DNA of 64,000 nt from the NCBI RefSeq assembly GCF_964204645.1, contig NC_134028.1, positions 17,892,153-17,956,152 of the forward strand, given 5' to 3'. This document shows positions 52,494-63,904 of the stretch, one piece after another (the stretch's first letter is position 1; every line of letters begins with the position of its first letter). A program made the translations under genes and the position numbers. Source of the stretch: Tubulanus polymorphus (taxonomy: Eukaryota > Nemertea > Palaeonemertea > Tubulaniformes > Tubulanidae). The notes below the pieces were generated by a model. The model was not told the DNA's origin, made no database searches, and was given only the letters and a program-made list of their open reading frames with translations.

Positions 52494-53556
52494 ATGTACC
52501 AATCACGTCGGAATAGCAGTTTCAACGGTGTATATAACAATGGTAGAAGAACTTTCAGGAAAAAGAAGTGCTTCTCGTGTGGATTTAGAGTCTGGGATAT
52601 ATGGTATCACAAGGAACATCAGTGCTCAGCAAATTCCAAGAGATGTTACAATTGCAGCAAAATAGGACACTATGCCAGGGTATGTTACTCATATTGGTTT
52701 TCTCAAGGCGTGGACTGTACGAGGAAGTCAAAATTTCCGTTACAAAATTGTGTTGTTAATTGCGAACAAAATCAGACTATTGTTTCTGTTTCGAAATGTG
52801 ATGCGGCAAACCAGACAAGTGAAGTTATAAAATTTGATAAAGAAATAATGTGCCAGTCAGAGGTTTCAAATATTAGTGTTCAGACATTGCCGGTTAAACA
52901 CTTCCAAAAGATTAAACATAAAGCGGTTATGTGTGACATTGAATGCGATTGTAAATTAGTGAATCGGGAACTACAGGAACTTAAAGAAAATCAGTCGGTT
53001 TTGGAAATAAGTTACTCGAACAACAAAATCAGTTAAAATTTGTGGAGCAACAATTGGATAAAGCGGAAGCTGAGTTGAATTTTTATAAATCTAAGGAAGT
53101 TCAATGTGCACAACCATGTAAAACAACCTCTGAATCAGACTCAGACTCCGTCCTAGAGGGATTCCCGCGTTTTGAACTTATGAATGAGTGTAATACGTTT
53201 CCAGTGTTCAAACCAAAAACTTACAAAAATATTCGAGATATTTATGTTGAGGTGAATTTGAAGCCATTTTCAGAAGACACTGTTTCTGATCTTAAAATGA
53301 GTATGAAATCAATTTTCCAGAATCTGAATTTGAGTTCCTGAGAGAAATGCTAAAATCTCTGTCGATTTCTGATGTGCTTACTGAGTTATCAGTGCAATTC
53401 GAAATTCATTCCTCTGTATTCATTGTAACGATGCCAACCAAAAAAAGTTCATATCTATTACCGGAGGAACTCGCAATTCGTTATTTACCGAATAATCAAA
53501 ACCGTAAAATTTTCTTGGAGTACGGCGTGAAACGCTACAGAAAAATAATTCAATAA
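52494..53556 (+). pseudogene. Gag-like zinc-knuckle protein, interrupted
   Basis: The first frame, 52494-53036, encodes a Cys-rich segment (CFSCGFRVWDIWYHKEHQC) and a canonical CX2CX4HX4C knuckle (CYNCSKIGHYARVC). Frames 53042-53341 and 53347-53556 continue after a frameshift and a stop; the middle is coiled-coil-like (EQQLDKAEAELNFYKSKE). It would bind the element RNA. No protease, RT or integrase. Confidence 0.65.
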
Positions 53557-53648
53557 TATTCGTTTTAATGATTCAAGACTAAAATATTTAACTCTTAGTG
53601 AGAAGTTCTGCCGAAACTTTTGGGGCAAAAGTTTTCGAAGAAGGGAGG

Positions 53649-54052
53649 TGTATCATGCAGTACATTTCCTTGCTTTAATTTGGATTTTTATCGGAGTGTA
53701 TATTAACGTTTCTTGTGGATGTAATATTGTTTGATAATGCTAAATATAATTCTCTTGTAAATTAATCAGCCTGATATTGATATGTGAAATGGGGCATCAA
53801 CATCGATGAGTTGTTTGTATTAATTGGATTAGGTAATTAGTTGTGCACAAAAGTAATATCACTGTCACAAACATGTCAGTGTCAAAACATGTCAGCAGTA
53901 CTCATGCAGTAGTACTCTCTCCATTATATATAAACAAAAATAATGTTAAGCACACAGTTTTCTAGTTGGAGTTGTAAAATAGAAGTTGAAAATAAATCAT
54001 CTAAATTCAAGATCATGACGTTATTTCAATGATGAGAAAAGGACAAGATATT
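53649..54052 (+). repeat. 3' LTR, first part
   Basis: Matches the 5' LTR to the ATATT target at 54048-54052; the last ~11 bp of the LTR resume at 57026. Confidence 0.85.
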
Positions 54053-57020
54053 TGTGAAGTATTTCTGTGGTAGATTAGTTATAATCGTTCATATGTGTTA
54101 TTCTACAGAAATGGCTGGTATTTCGGTATAATATGATAATCTGTCTTTTATATTTGTATTCATAGGACTCAGCTGGCTGCACGGTGTGTAACTTGTCAAG
54201 TGCTGTGGTGTATGGTGATAGATAGAGTTATATAAGGGTGTATGATTGAGGTTTGGGGGGTTGGTGTGTATACTGGGACCGGTACACACGTGTTTCAGGA
54301 GAAGTCCTGCTGATAGCCGCTGGTCGGTTGAAGTGTAGTTGTAGATATATGTATTAAAGTAACCGTTGGTCGGTAATTCGTAGAAATGAAAGAAATTCCA
54401 ATCGGGTAATGAACGGTTCCTGAACTTCGCTGAAAAAGCTGAAACACTGAAAAGCTGAAATAAAAACGCTGAAATTTCAGGGAATTTCCGAAAAACGCCG
54501 AAATTTCAGGGAATTCCCGAAAAACGCTGAAATCGTGCTAGGTACCGACAATACACGTTTTGAAATTTTTTCCGGGCCGGTGTCCGCTGACGAGTCCTGA
54601 ACCGTGTTTTATGCTCTACCTTCGGTTACAGAGACATGCCTTAAGGTCGTCGTCATGATCGACTTGATCGATTGCGGATTGCGTGGATTGTTAGATGTGT
54701 TTTTGCCATAGTTTTATGTGCATATACCGGTACGATCTAACAATGAAGTTATCACTTCATTTGAATAAATTCTTAATCACAGTAATATTAATTCACAATA
54801 TTTTTTCTTATGTTTGGTGATTTCTTGCAACTTATCATTGCCAAGTCTCATACAAGTAGTAGCTGAATGAAAGTACAGTTAGGCTGAACCTGATAACCCA
54901 AATTAAGTGCTAGCATGGAACTAATGATTATTTTGATTCTATTTTCGGTGTCATTGAAATTCGTTAAGAAAGGTTCAACCGTCATAGTATACTGTACTTA
55001 GCATTGCTACAATTGGGTGCCATATTTCTACAAGGAGGAAGGAATCTTTAAGTGTCTTTGTTCCCGGGTAGGTGGTTCACTTTCTCTTTCGACTTGCCGG
55101 AGACTACTATCTGCAATGTATTGCATGCTTTGATGTGTCTGGCCTATAGGAGTCGAACGATATTTTTTTCCCATACACAGGCTTGGCTTTAGTGTAGATG
55201 AAGGCTAGGCACTGCACATTGTGGATTGACTGGAACTCTTAACTCACAAAATTAAACGAGTCAACAAGAAAGATCCAATAATTGGACATTTGTCTAACTA
55301 TATTATTTAACAGCTTGAAATAAAACATAACACATTCTGCAAGAGTATACAAAGGAAATCAGTTCTTACATTATATCAGAATCAATAGTTCGCTTAACTC
55401 TGGCTAGAATTCTGGTTCCATTGCTTCATATTCTAATGAAATCCACTAGTATACCTTAGAATATCGCTTAGCTTAAGACTAAAAATTTGGTACCAGGAAA
55501 CAGGGAAGAAAAGTGGGTGTACTGTACATCCGCAATTGACTTATTTCTCTCAGGTTGAATCAAGTTATTATTGAAATAGCATTCGAATAGCCATTTTATT
55601 TTTAAAAATTGTGTCGTTCAGCTATCCTGCTGCAAATTTCGCAGTTGAAGTTTACTGGTGCCATCTGATTTCTCAGTATCTCAAAAAATTTGCACATTCT
55701 AAGCCTGAATCTAAAAATAGAAAAAGGTGCATTTTAGTCGGATATAAAAGAATAGTGGCTAATGCACCCTGGACTATATAGCCTATGGGGTGGGCCTAGT
55801 TTGAAAGCACTGAGGTCCGAGAGAACAGCACTTAGTAAATAAATACTGAAATTAAACTTACAAAACACCCAGTACTTGAGATGATGTACTTGACAAGAAG
55901 TGTCACCAGCTAAGCAAATCAACTTTGTCTATGACTCCTCTTTTTATAGATTCAGTAGTAGTCTAAAAATAAGAATCGGTACATTTTTCTAACAGTTGGT
56001 ATGTCATTTCTTCAAAAAAACTAATTATTATCACGCCACAGCAAATAAATTATTCACAGTTGTTGAATGGTTAGCCCGATTTAGATTAATTGGTTGACGC
56101 TAATCAGTATGACCCATACGTAGGGGCCTACTGCATGCCATTGGCGTCAATCCATTCCATTCCATTCCACAGTGAATTAAAAAGAAATTTAGTTAGATCC
56201 CTTTTGTCCAAAAGCTGCATCATTTATATAACTAGCTGTCAAATTTAATTTACCTCCTTCAGAGAATACCATAGTGACATAGTCCGTCGCCCATCAACGT
56301 GTTGACAAAAGAAAAGTTGCTGCATGTTTTATACATGAACGTTCAAATAAGATATTTTGCGTCTTGCAGGGAATATTGAGCATAGTGTTTAAGTTGGCTT
56401 GCACGGTTTGTGAATGGGTTTTCCTAATTATGCTGCCTGTATGCATTAAAAATCCGGATTTCAAGCGAATTAATTTGTCCAACAAGTGGCCCCCTAGAAA
56501 TATACTCCACACATACTGTCCATGCATGTCTCTGTAACCGAAGGTAGAGACTAAAACACGGTTCAGGACTCGGCAGCGGACACCGGCCCGGAAAATATTT
56601 CAAAACGTGTATTGTTGGTACCTAGCACGATTTCAGCGTTTTTCGGGAATTCCCTGAAATTTCGGCGTTTTTCGGAAATTCCCTGAAATTTCAGCGTTTT
56701 TATTTCAGCGTTTCAGCGTTTCAATGATTCAGCTTTTTCAGCGAAGTTCAGGAACCGGGTAACGAACGGGTTTTTGGGACGCATTGAGTCCGTAAGTATT
56801 TGTGAAATAAATGTTTTGATACTAAGTATATTTTATTCAATACATAACCTATGATTATTGTGATATATATTTTGCAGCTTTAGAGCAGGAATTGGATAAT
56901 CGAATGTGTGTGAGATATTAAAGAAAGGCAACTGTACATAGTGTAAATAAATTGTTCGTGAAGTTGAAACTACGAATTAGTTTATTTGATGGATTGATGG
57001 CTCGATAGAAATTCGTGACA
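54053..57020 (+). mobile_element. Solo LTR (~620 bp without insert) in the 3' LTR
   Basis: Begins TGTGAAGTATTTC and ends TTCGTGACA (TG...CA), flanked by ATATT at 54048-54052 and 57021-57025. No internal retroviral genes, so a recombination-derived solo LTR. It is itself split by the MULE at 54414-56757. Confidence 0.8.
54414..56757 (-). mobile_element. Non-autonomous Mutator-like element, copy 2
   Basis: 2344 bp, same ends (CGGTTCCTGAAC) and interior as 9429-11783 but in reverse orientation. Flanked by GGTAATGAA (54405-54413) and GGTAACGAA (56758-56766), a 9-bp duplication with one change. No transposase. Confidence 0.85.
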
Positions 57021-57041
57021 ATATTCACGTCATGACACTAG

Positions 57042-57722
57042 CTATAGGCCTTCAGGGTACAGCTAGCAGTTGTCCTTAAGGTTCAGTCTGGGAACAGCGT
57101 CAAGACACTCATGTTGAATCATGGATGTGAAGCTTGTACCCCATGGGCAATGGACAAAATGATCTTCAACCTTGTATATAACTATTTTCCAAAATCTCGA
57201 TGTATTTAATTAGGCAGCCAAGGAAATTTACCCAAATCTTTCGCTTGCCGGTTCAGACTGAATGAAAGATTGTTTGGATGAACCGGAACCGCCCCGTATA
57301 ATTTCCAATTATGTACCGGTACTTATTTCAACAAACAAAAAATTCTGTTAACTCGACCGCCGATCACACAACTATATCTGTACTTCGATTTCCGATTTCA
57401 AAATCAAACCCCCTGTTTCGCTCCCGGCAAATCAAACGAAATTTACCAGCCAAATAAATAAATAACGGGGCAATCCCCATTTTAAGATAAAAAAGAATAA
57501 ATAGATAGACTGTTTTTTATACCTGATCTAATCAGTCTTGTTTGTAATATAGAAAGTATTCAAAGAAAGCAGCTGAATATTCCCCCCATATGTCCAGCTT
57601 TTTGACCACTTCTCCATCCATCTAATTTCAGTAGATTTCTATGTTGAATGATGGACTACTGATTTAAATGGTCATTACTAGATTGTGAGTATTATATTTC
57701 TTTTCTTCTTCAGTCTCATATA
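57042..57722. other. Non-coding spacer
   Basis: Nothing supported between the nested LTR element and Polinton copy P4. Confidence 0.4.
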
Positions 57723-58853
57723 AGTAATAGGGAATAAGTTGTTTCAAGCCAAAGGTCGAAGGGTTCAAAAAATAAATTCTCGCACACTCGAATTCATTTT
57801 CCGACCCTTCAACCTTTAACTCGAAACAACTTATTCCTATGGTGGCTGATAAGGGCCATAGCGTAAAATTCCTGGTACGTAAATGAGGGCGCCAGAACGC
57901 CAGAACGCCAAAACGAAAAAAAAAAATTTCTCTAAAAGTTCGTTTTGGCGCGCCCCCGCCAAAACAACGAAAAACGTCGAAATTTCTCTAAAAGTTCGTT
58001 TTGGCGCGCCAAAACGGAGAAGATTCCGTTTTGGCGCCCCCGCCAAAACGAACTTTCATTTTGGCGCCCCCGCCAAAACCAAGTTTAAACCACGTAAAAT
58101 AATTCTATGTATACGTAAAATATTTTCATATATGCAAATTTATGCAAATTACACACAAGATCAACGCGCCAAATTGAAAAATAATTTTACTGTGGTTGAA
58201 TGCTTGTTTTGGCGGGGGCGCCAAAAAGGAAATAACCGCGCCAAAACGAACTTTTCTTTGTTTTGGCGCGCCAAAACGAACTTTCAGAGAAATTTCGACG
58301 TTTTTCGTTGTTTTGGCGGGGGCGCCAAAACGAAAGTTCGTTTTGGCGGGGGCGCCAAAACGGAATATTCGTTGTTTTGGCGCGCCAAAACGAACTTTCA
58401 GAGAAAATTGGACGTTTTTCGTTGTTTTGGCGGGGGCGCCAAAATGAGGGTTCATTTTGGCGGGGGTGCCAAAACGGAATATTCGTTGTTTTGGCGCGCC
58501 AAACCGGACTTTCAGAGAAAATTTGACGTTTTTCGTTGTTTGGGCGGGGGCGCCAAAACGAAAGTTCGTGTTGGCGGGGGCGCCAAAATGAAAGTTCGTT
58601 TTGGCGGGGGCGCCAAAACGGAATTTTCTTTGTTTTGGCGCGCCAAAACGAACTTTTAGAGAAAATTGGACGTTTTTTTTTCGTTTTGGCGTTCTGGCGT
58701 TCTGGCGCCCTCATTTACATACCAGGAATTTTACGCTATGGCCCTTATCAGCCACCATATATTCCCTATTACTCTTAAAATATTCATATGAATATGAATA
58801 ACTTCTAAAATCAATTTTAATAAAAAATTTGTTATTAAAATGGAGAGTAAACC
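57723..58853 (+). repeat. P4 left TIR with terminal hairpin
   Basis: Leaving out the 922-bp insertion and its 6-bp duplication, the outer 123 bp form a foldback. Arms start AGTAATAGGGAATAAGTTG on both sides and share CAAAGGTYGAAGGGTY-type sequence. The inner part (CTTAAAATATTCATATGAAT) matches the complement of 63893-63974. Confidence 0.75.
57838..58759. mobile_element. Satellite-filled inverted-repeat element, copy B (complete)
   Basis: 922 bp; the ends TATGGTGGCTGATAAGGGCC and complement are identical for at least 40 bp. TSD TATTCC at 57832-57837 and 58760-58765. The interior is an array of palindrome-like TTTTGGCGCGCCAAAACG and TTTTGGCGGGGGCGCCAAAA sites. The apparent ORFs in all frames are products of the array. 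Inserted in the hairpin of P4. Confidence 0.85.
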
Positions 58854-59544
58854 CAATAAGGGTAAAAAAATATTCTAAAGCGAGAGGTTTCAGCGAACTC
58901 TAACTCTTTTTTCAATTTTCAATATAAAAAGTAACGAGTAATTAACGAGTGAAATAATGCATATTTAAAACAGTGAATATTTATATTTATATGTGTTAGA
59001 TTCTTATTTTAAACATAAAAAGTAACGAGTAATTAACGAGTGAAATAATTCATATTTAAAACAGCGAATATTTATATTTACATGCGTTAAATTCTTATTT
59101 TCAATATAAAAAGTAACGAGTAATTAACGAGTTGAAGAAAATATCAATTTTAATAAAAAAATGACTAATAAATGAATGAACAGATACTACAATTCCAATA
59201 AGGGTAAAAAAATATTTTAAAGCGTAAGGTTTCAGCGAACTCTAAAAAAGTAACGAGTAAATAACGAGTTGTTAGAATTAAAATAAATTTTTAAACATAA
59301 AAAGTGTGAGTAAAGTGTGAGTGAAATAATTCATATTTAAATCATTGAATATTTATATTTATACGTGTTAAATTCTTATTTTCAGTATAAAAGTAACGAG
59401 TAATTAACGAGTGAAATAATTCATATTTAAAACAGTGAATATTTATATTTATATGCGTTAAATTCTTATTTTATGTTTAAAAGTAATGCGTAATAAACGA
59501 GTTGAAGAAAATATCAATTTTAATAAAAAAAATTACTTATAAAT
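58840..59544. repeat. 91-bp tandem repeats and duplicated gene starts
   Basis: The 91-bp unit (AAAAGTAACGAGTAATTAAC ... ATATTTATATTTATATGCG) occurs about five times. Two blocks each begin with CAATAAGGGTAAAAAAATAT fused in frame to a start codon: ATGGAGAG (as in the 101-aa gene) at 58840 and ATGAATGAACAG (as in the 59545 gene) at 59172. Each fused frame stops after about 10 codons. Confidence 0.7.
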
Positions 59545-60114
59545 ATGAATGAACAGATACTACAATTCAAAGATATCGATTTACATGAATTAGAAAAATA
59601 TTTTACAATTAAAAATTTCATTCCTATTAAAGATTTGATTAAAACTGCGCGTCTTCGTTTTCAAGTGAAAAATATTACTGAATTAGTGTTTAAAAATCAT
59701 TATCTAATAATAGAGTTATCGAATGATAAAGATAAAATCTTATTCAATACAATAATTCCAAAATTCACAACATTTGGCGAAATAGTTAAACATTTAATAA
59801 TTACAGATGAAATGCAATCACTTTTTAATAATGAAAATTCACATAAAACATTATTTTTACACTTACGTTATTGCCCATTCAGAGAATGCTATGTTATGTT
59901 TTTCAGATTACAAGAAAAGAGATTCATCCCCGACATTCCAAATGAAAAATCATTTAAAGACATAGGTACTCAATGTGATTTAGACAATGAAAAATCATAT
60001 AAAGATGTTGGGATTCAATGTAACTTAGACAATAAAATTGATACACCTAAATATGAACCTAATGAAAAAATGTTATGTAATTGTGGAAAATATTATACTC
60101 AAAGAAATAATTAA
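59545..60114 (+). CDS. P4 protein with truncated C-terminal zinc finger
   Basis: 189 residues. The N-terminus is helical with a hydrophobic patch. Around residues 130-165 there are two near repeats (KSFKDIGTQCDLDNE / KSYKDVGIQCNLDN). The end, CNCGKYYTQRNN, is the first half of a C2H2 finger; a TAA follows and the matching HHLKSKYH is readable just after, so the finger was cut by a nonsense change. The start is chosen from its duplicate at 59172 and from an upstream A/T box. No homologue in P1-P3 within this window. Function unknown. Confidence 0.6.
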   Translation: MNEQILQFKDIDLHELEKYFTIKNFIPIKDLIKTARLRFQVKNITELVFKNHYLIIELSNDKDKILFNTIIPKFTTFGEIVKHLIITDEMQSLFNNENSHKTLFLHLRYCPFRECYVMFFRLQEKRFIPDIPNEKSFKDIGTQCDLDNEKSYKDVGIQCNLDNKIDTPKYEPNEKMLCNCGKYYTQRNN

Positions 60115-60209
60115 CACCATCTTAAATCAAAATATCATAACTCAAAAATAATAATTCAACTCTAAATATTCAAAATAAGATATTTCAAATTAATTTTTTT
60201 CTTAAATAA

Positions 60210-60313
60210 ATGTATGATTCGTTGAACTATTTCACCAAATGTTGTGAATTTTGGAATTATTGTATTGAATAAGATTTTATCTTTATCATTCGATAACTCT
60301 ATTATTAGATAAT
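60210..60313. repeat. Inverted fragment of the 59545 gene behind a promoter-like box
   Basis: 60223-60313 is the complement of 59700-59787 with few changes. It is preceded by AATTAATTTTTTTC and TAAATAAATG (60202-60212), giving only a 20-codon frame. Confidence 0.65.
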
Positions 60314-63300
60314 AACTTCTTCATTGAATATACAATTGATGTAATCTTTGAAATGAATATTTTTTTCTACTACACTTTTAGTAATTCCCTTCAATTTCTT
60401 TGATTCATGAGTTTTAGTTTTATATGAATACATTTTTTTTTTAGGATCATTCCTTGATTCAAATAGAATTTTAACATTCTATAATGCACTACATAATTAT
60501 ATTTATCTTCCTGAGTTATCATTAACTTTTCTGTATGAATATGATTTTCGGGTTTAATTCTTTTTTGATAATTTGATAATTCTTCATGCGTTACAGTTTT
60601 ATGTTCTGGACAGTATGCTAGATTTCTAGATTTGAATTTTTTATCTTCAGGATATTCCAAGTCTACAACAAAGAAGTAACCAGTCTCTGAATCATCTGCA
60701 ATATCTAGAATTCTTTTCTTCCAATCAAATTTATCATTATTTTCATGTTGTAAAACTTCACTTATTTCAAATACTCCATGAGGTTATGGTTCCATCATTG
60801 CCCATCCATAAAGATTATTTGCATCTATATATAATAACTTATATCCAGGGTTATCATTTACATTGAAATATCTATCACCTAATACACCTGAAACTCCTCC
60901 TCTTATAGATTTTTCAAATAATAATAATTGATCTATATTTGTTAACAAATCCATTTTTATATCTGTAAATTTTAAACCACAATCCCAAGTTAATCCTGGT
61001 GATGAATAATAATGACATGGGTCAATATTAAAATATTTTATATTTACATCTCTAAACCTTTCAAATATATCAGTTAATAATAATACATCAGATTTTAAAT
61101 ATGAATCTACTAATTTTCCATGATTTTCTATTTTGAAATGATCCCAAATATTCAATGTTCTATCATATATTTCATCTTTAACATATTCATTTTTTAATTC
61201 ATCATAGAATTGTTCTTTTAATAATTCAGTTATATTAAAATCATTATGCGATTTATAAAATGAATATGGAATTGCGCCTTTATATCTCATTAATTGAAAA
61301 TCATCATTATTTGGGTAGTGTTGTTTTAATATCTTTAATTCATCATCAACTAATGATTTTGATAAATTATCGAATGACCTACTTAAAAATCTATATGAAT
61401 CTATAAATCTTAGACACCCAAATTGGAATGATATATCATTCTCAGATGTTTTAGCTAACATTTTAAATTTATAAGTTGGTATTTTATCTTTCGACCTATT
61501 TGAATTTAATCTTTCTATTTCATTACTGATTTCTTCTATTTTATGACATAGCTGTTTGATGAATAAATGAGCATCATACCCTGATAAATTATGAAATATT
61601 ACTGGAACAAAATTGATTTTCTTAGCTTGTAAGTTACAATTCTCATGCGCCGCGCCTCTAAACTTTCCATTCAAATGATCATGGTCTCTTACTTTTTTAT
61701 CTTTATAATTAAATATCTTTTCACAATAATAACATTTATCTGCAAACTCAAATTCTTCTTTATCTTCTTCTGTCATAATTATTTCTATATTTGTATCTAA
61801 TAGTTTACTAAATTTGATTTCATACTCAATTAATAGGTCACAAAAATGATTGATAACATTTTCATTTCTATAGTTATAATATTCACTTTTAATTAGTTCT
61901 GGATTATCAGATTTTATATATAACCCGAAAGCTGCAGCTGATTGATGAATCTTTTTAATAGTATTTGTTATTAGAGGATCTGAATAATCAATTATATCAT
62001 TTTCATTAGAATTTAATTTCTTTCTTTTATGATATATTTCTTTTCTATCTTGATCAGTTAATTCTTTATTTAATGATTCAAAATCTCCATATATAACAAA
62101 TGGTACTTTATTCTTGTAATTATATTTTTTTAATTCTAATATCTTATCTTTTTCATTTGGTAAAATCATTTTACAGTAATCATGGTTATCTCATAATTGT
62201 TTATGATTTAATAATGCACTTTCGGTTCTGAATTTAGTCATACATTTTCTACATAGATATATTTTATTATCAAAATCATTTTCTGATTTGAAAAATAAAT
62301 CAATACGTTTTTTCCACATATGATGATTCTCATAATATAGTATATCTATAACATCATTTGAATCATAATCTTTTGATAAGTATAAAGGTTCTAATGTATA
62401 ATGTTTAATATTATTGCCTTTTTGTTTTTGGTAATTTGATTAAATCAAATACATTTATTTTTAGATTATAATCTCTTTCTATTTTTGGAATACTTTTAAT
62501 TCTAACAGGGTAATTATCTATCTTATAATTATTTTCAAATGGTTTATAATGTGTTAATCTAAAACTATGTTGTTTATAATCTTCAACTGGGTGTAAGTAA
62601 CTAACTATTGCCCATAGAAAACATTTATCATCTTCATTTTGTACATTTATAACAGCATTAGTTTTAAATGATAATTTGATATAACTCGACGCTTCAATAT
62701 CTGGTTCTTTATAATATGATAGATTATTTTCATCAATTGGTTTTGATTTAGTTAACTTATTATGTTTTGTGTTATAAACATGTAAAGTCATAAATATTAT
62801 TTCATCAAATATTAAACCAGACCCTTCAAAATATTTCTCTTCTATTTTACTTTTTATTTCATTATAACATTTATCTAATCTATCATCTATATGCTGTTTT
62901 GAAATAATATGTTTTGAATGAGAATTTATATTATATATTGGTTTATCTTCAGATTTTATAAATTTAACTTTAGCGGATATACTAATTTTAGGGTATTCTA
63001 CGCCTGTAATTATTTTGATAATATTTTTCATATTTTCTAAATGTTTTTTATTTTCTTCTAATGTTTTACCTTTATGAAATTTAAACTCGATAGCAGCTGG
63101 TCCTATATCACTTTTAAATGCTTCAGTTATTTCAATATCTTTTTTATTATCTAATGAATTAATATAATTTCTAACATCTTCCATGTATGGTCTTGTTTAA
63201 TCTATTTTTTATTCTTTTAATTGTCTTCGGTTTATTGTTATCATTCTCAAAATAATCATCACCTAAAATATCATTATTGATATTTGTAATATGACTTTTA

Positions 63301-63533
63301 GATTTTAAATATTCTTTATAATATCTTTTATCACTGAATGATTGATTACACGTATCACATTTATATATTTCTTTTTCATTCTTTAATTCATCTAATTTAG
63401 TTTCTAATATATCATCTTTATATTCTAATTTCAATTTATTCTCTAAATGTGTTTTAGTTTTATTGTGTCTTGCTTTTTTAGATTTATCTATATTAATTTT
63501 ACATGTCGGACAGTAGTACTTATTTGCTTCCAT
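60308..63533 (-). pseudogene. POLB: Protein-primed family B DNA polymerase, P4 copy, palm deleted
   Basis: The N-terminal fingers (63533, YYCPTCKINIDKSKKARH) and conserved N-region precede Exo I (YGDFES), Exo II (HNLSGYDAHLF), Exo III (YLKSDVLLLTDIF) and motif A (DANNLYGWAMM). The frame resumes with CPEH and ends at MLKFYLNQGM. It then jumps near 60450 to the C-terminal block (KLKGITKSVVEKN, 60420-60308), so motifs B and C, and any intein, are lost. Other breaks: shifts near 63180 and 62420, TGA at about 62190, TAA at 60784. Confidence 0.82.
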
Positions 63534-63598
63534 TCTAATAACAAATTTTTCATTAAAATTGATCTTATATTATTCAAAATCTATATCATGACATCATT

Positions 63599-63904
63599 CT
63601 AACCTTTATATATGAAGTAGAAATCACCTGAACATAATTCTTCTAGATCTTCACTTGATAATCTATGAAACCTATCTGGTAAATATGTTCTGAATTTATA
63701 TTTATTTCCCTTTAAGCCTCCATATGCTAAGTGAATAACTAATTTATCTCCATAGTTATTAGTAACTGTATCAATATTTGCAATTAGATATTTCTTATGA
63801 ATTGTTAATTCTGTTAAATTCTTAAATTTATAATCTACTGATTTGACATTTGAAGTATCTTTTATTCTATCTAAGAATTCACTGTATATTTGTTTACTCT
63901 CCAT
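63599..63904 (-). CDS. 101-aa terminal Polinton gene
   Basis: Intact frame starting inside the right TIR (ATGGAGAGTAAAC). It has a central LTIHKKYLIANIDTVTNNYG segment and a C-terminal FRTYLPDRFHRLSSEDLEEL motif shared with the P3 108-residue gene and the P2 remnant. It is the outermost gene, divergent from the element interior. Function not recognised. Confidence 0.65.
   Translation of the reverse strand: MESKQIYSEFLDRIKDTSNVKSVDYKFKNLTELTIHKKYLIANIDTVTNNYGDKLVIHLAYGGLKGNKYKFRTYLPDRFHRLSSEDLEELCSGDFYFIYKG

Larger units (their letters stand above)
51996..57036 (+). mobile_element. Short LTR retroelement (gag-like only), 3' LTR interrupted
   Basis: The 5' LTR is 51996-52409. The 3' LTR is 53649-54052 plus 57026-57036, split by a 2.97-kb insertion. 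TSD ACTAG at 51991-51995 and 57037-57041. A primer-site-like TGGTGGAGAACC follows the 5' LTR, and the purine tract GAAGAAGGGAGG precedes the 3' LTR. Only 1.24 kb of internal sequence, with zinc-knuckle gag-like frames and no reverse transcriptase, so it is non-autonomous. Confidence 0.85.

Noticed and set aside
57883-58801. Many overlapping ORFs on both strands rich in FWRAPAK-like repeats
   Set aside because: Products of the palindromic GGCGCGCC array inside element B; no independent coding sign.
58851-59540. CRISPR-like repeats
   Set aside because: Tandem 91-bp units without unique spacers.
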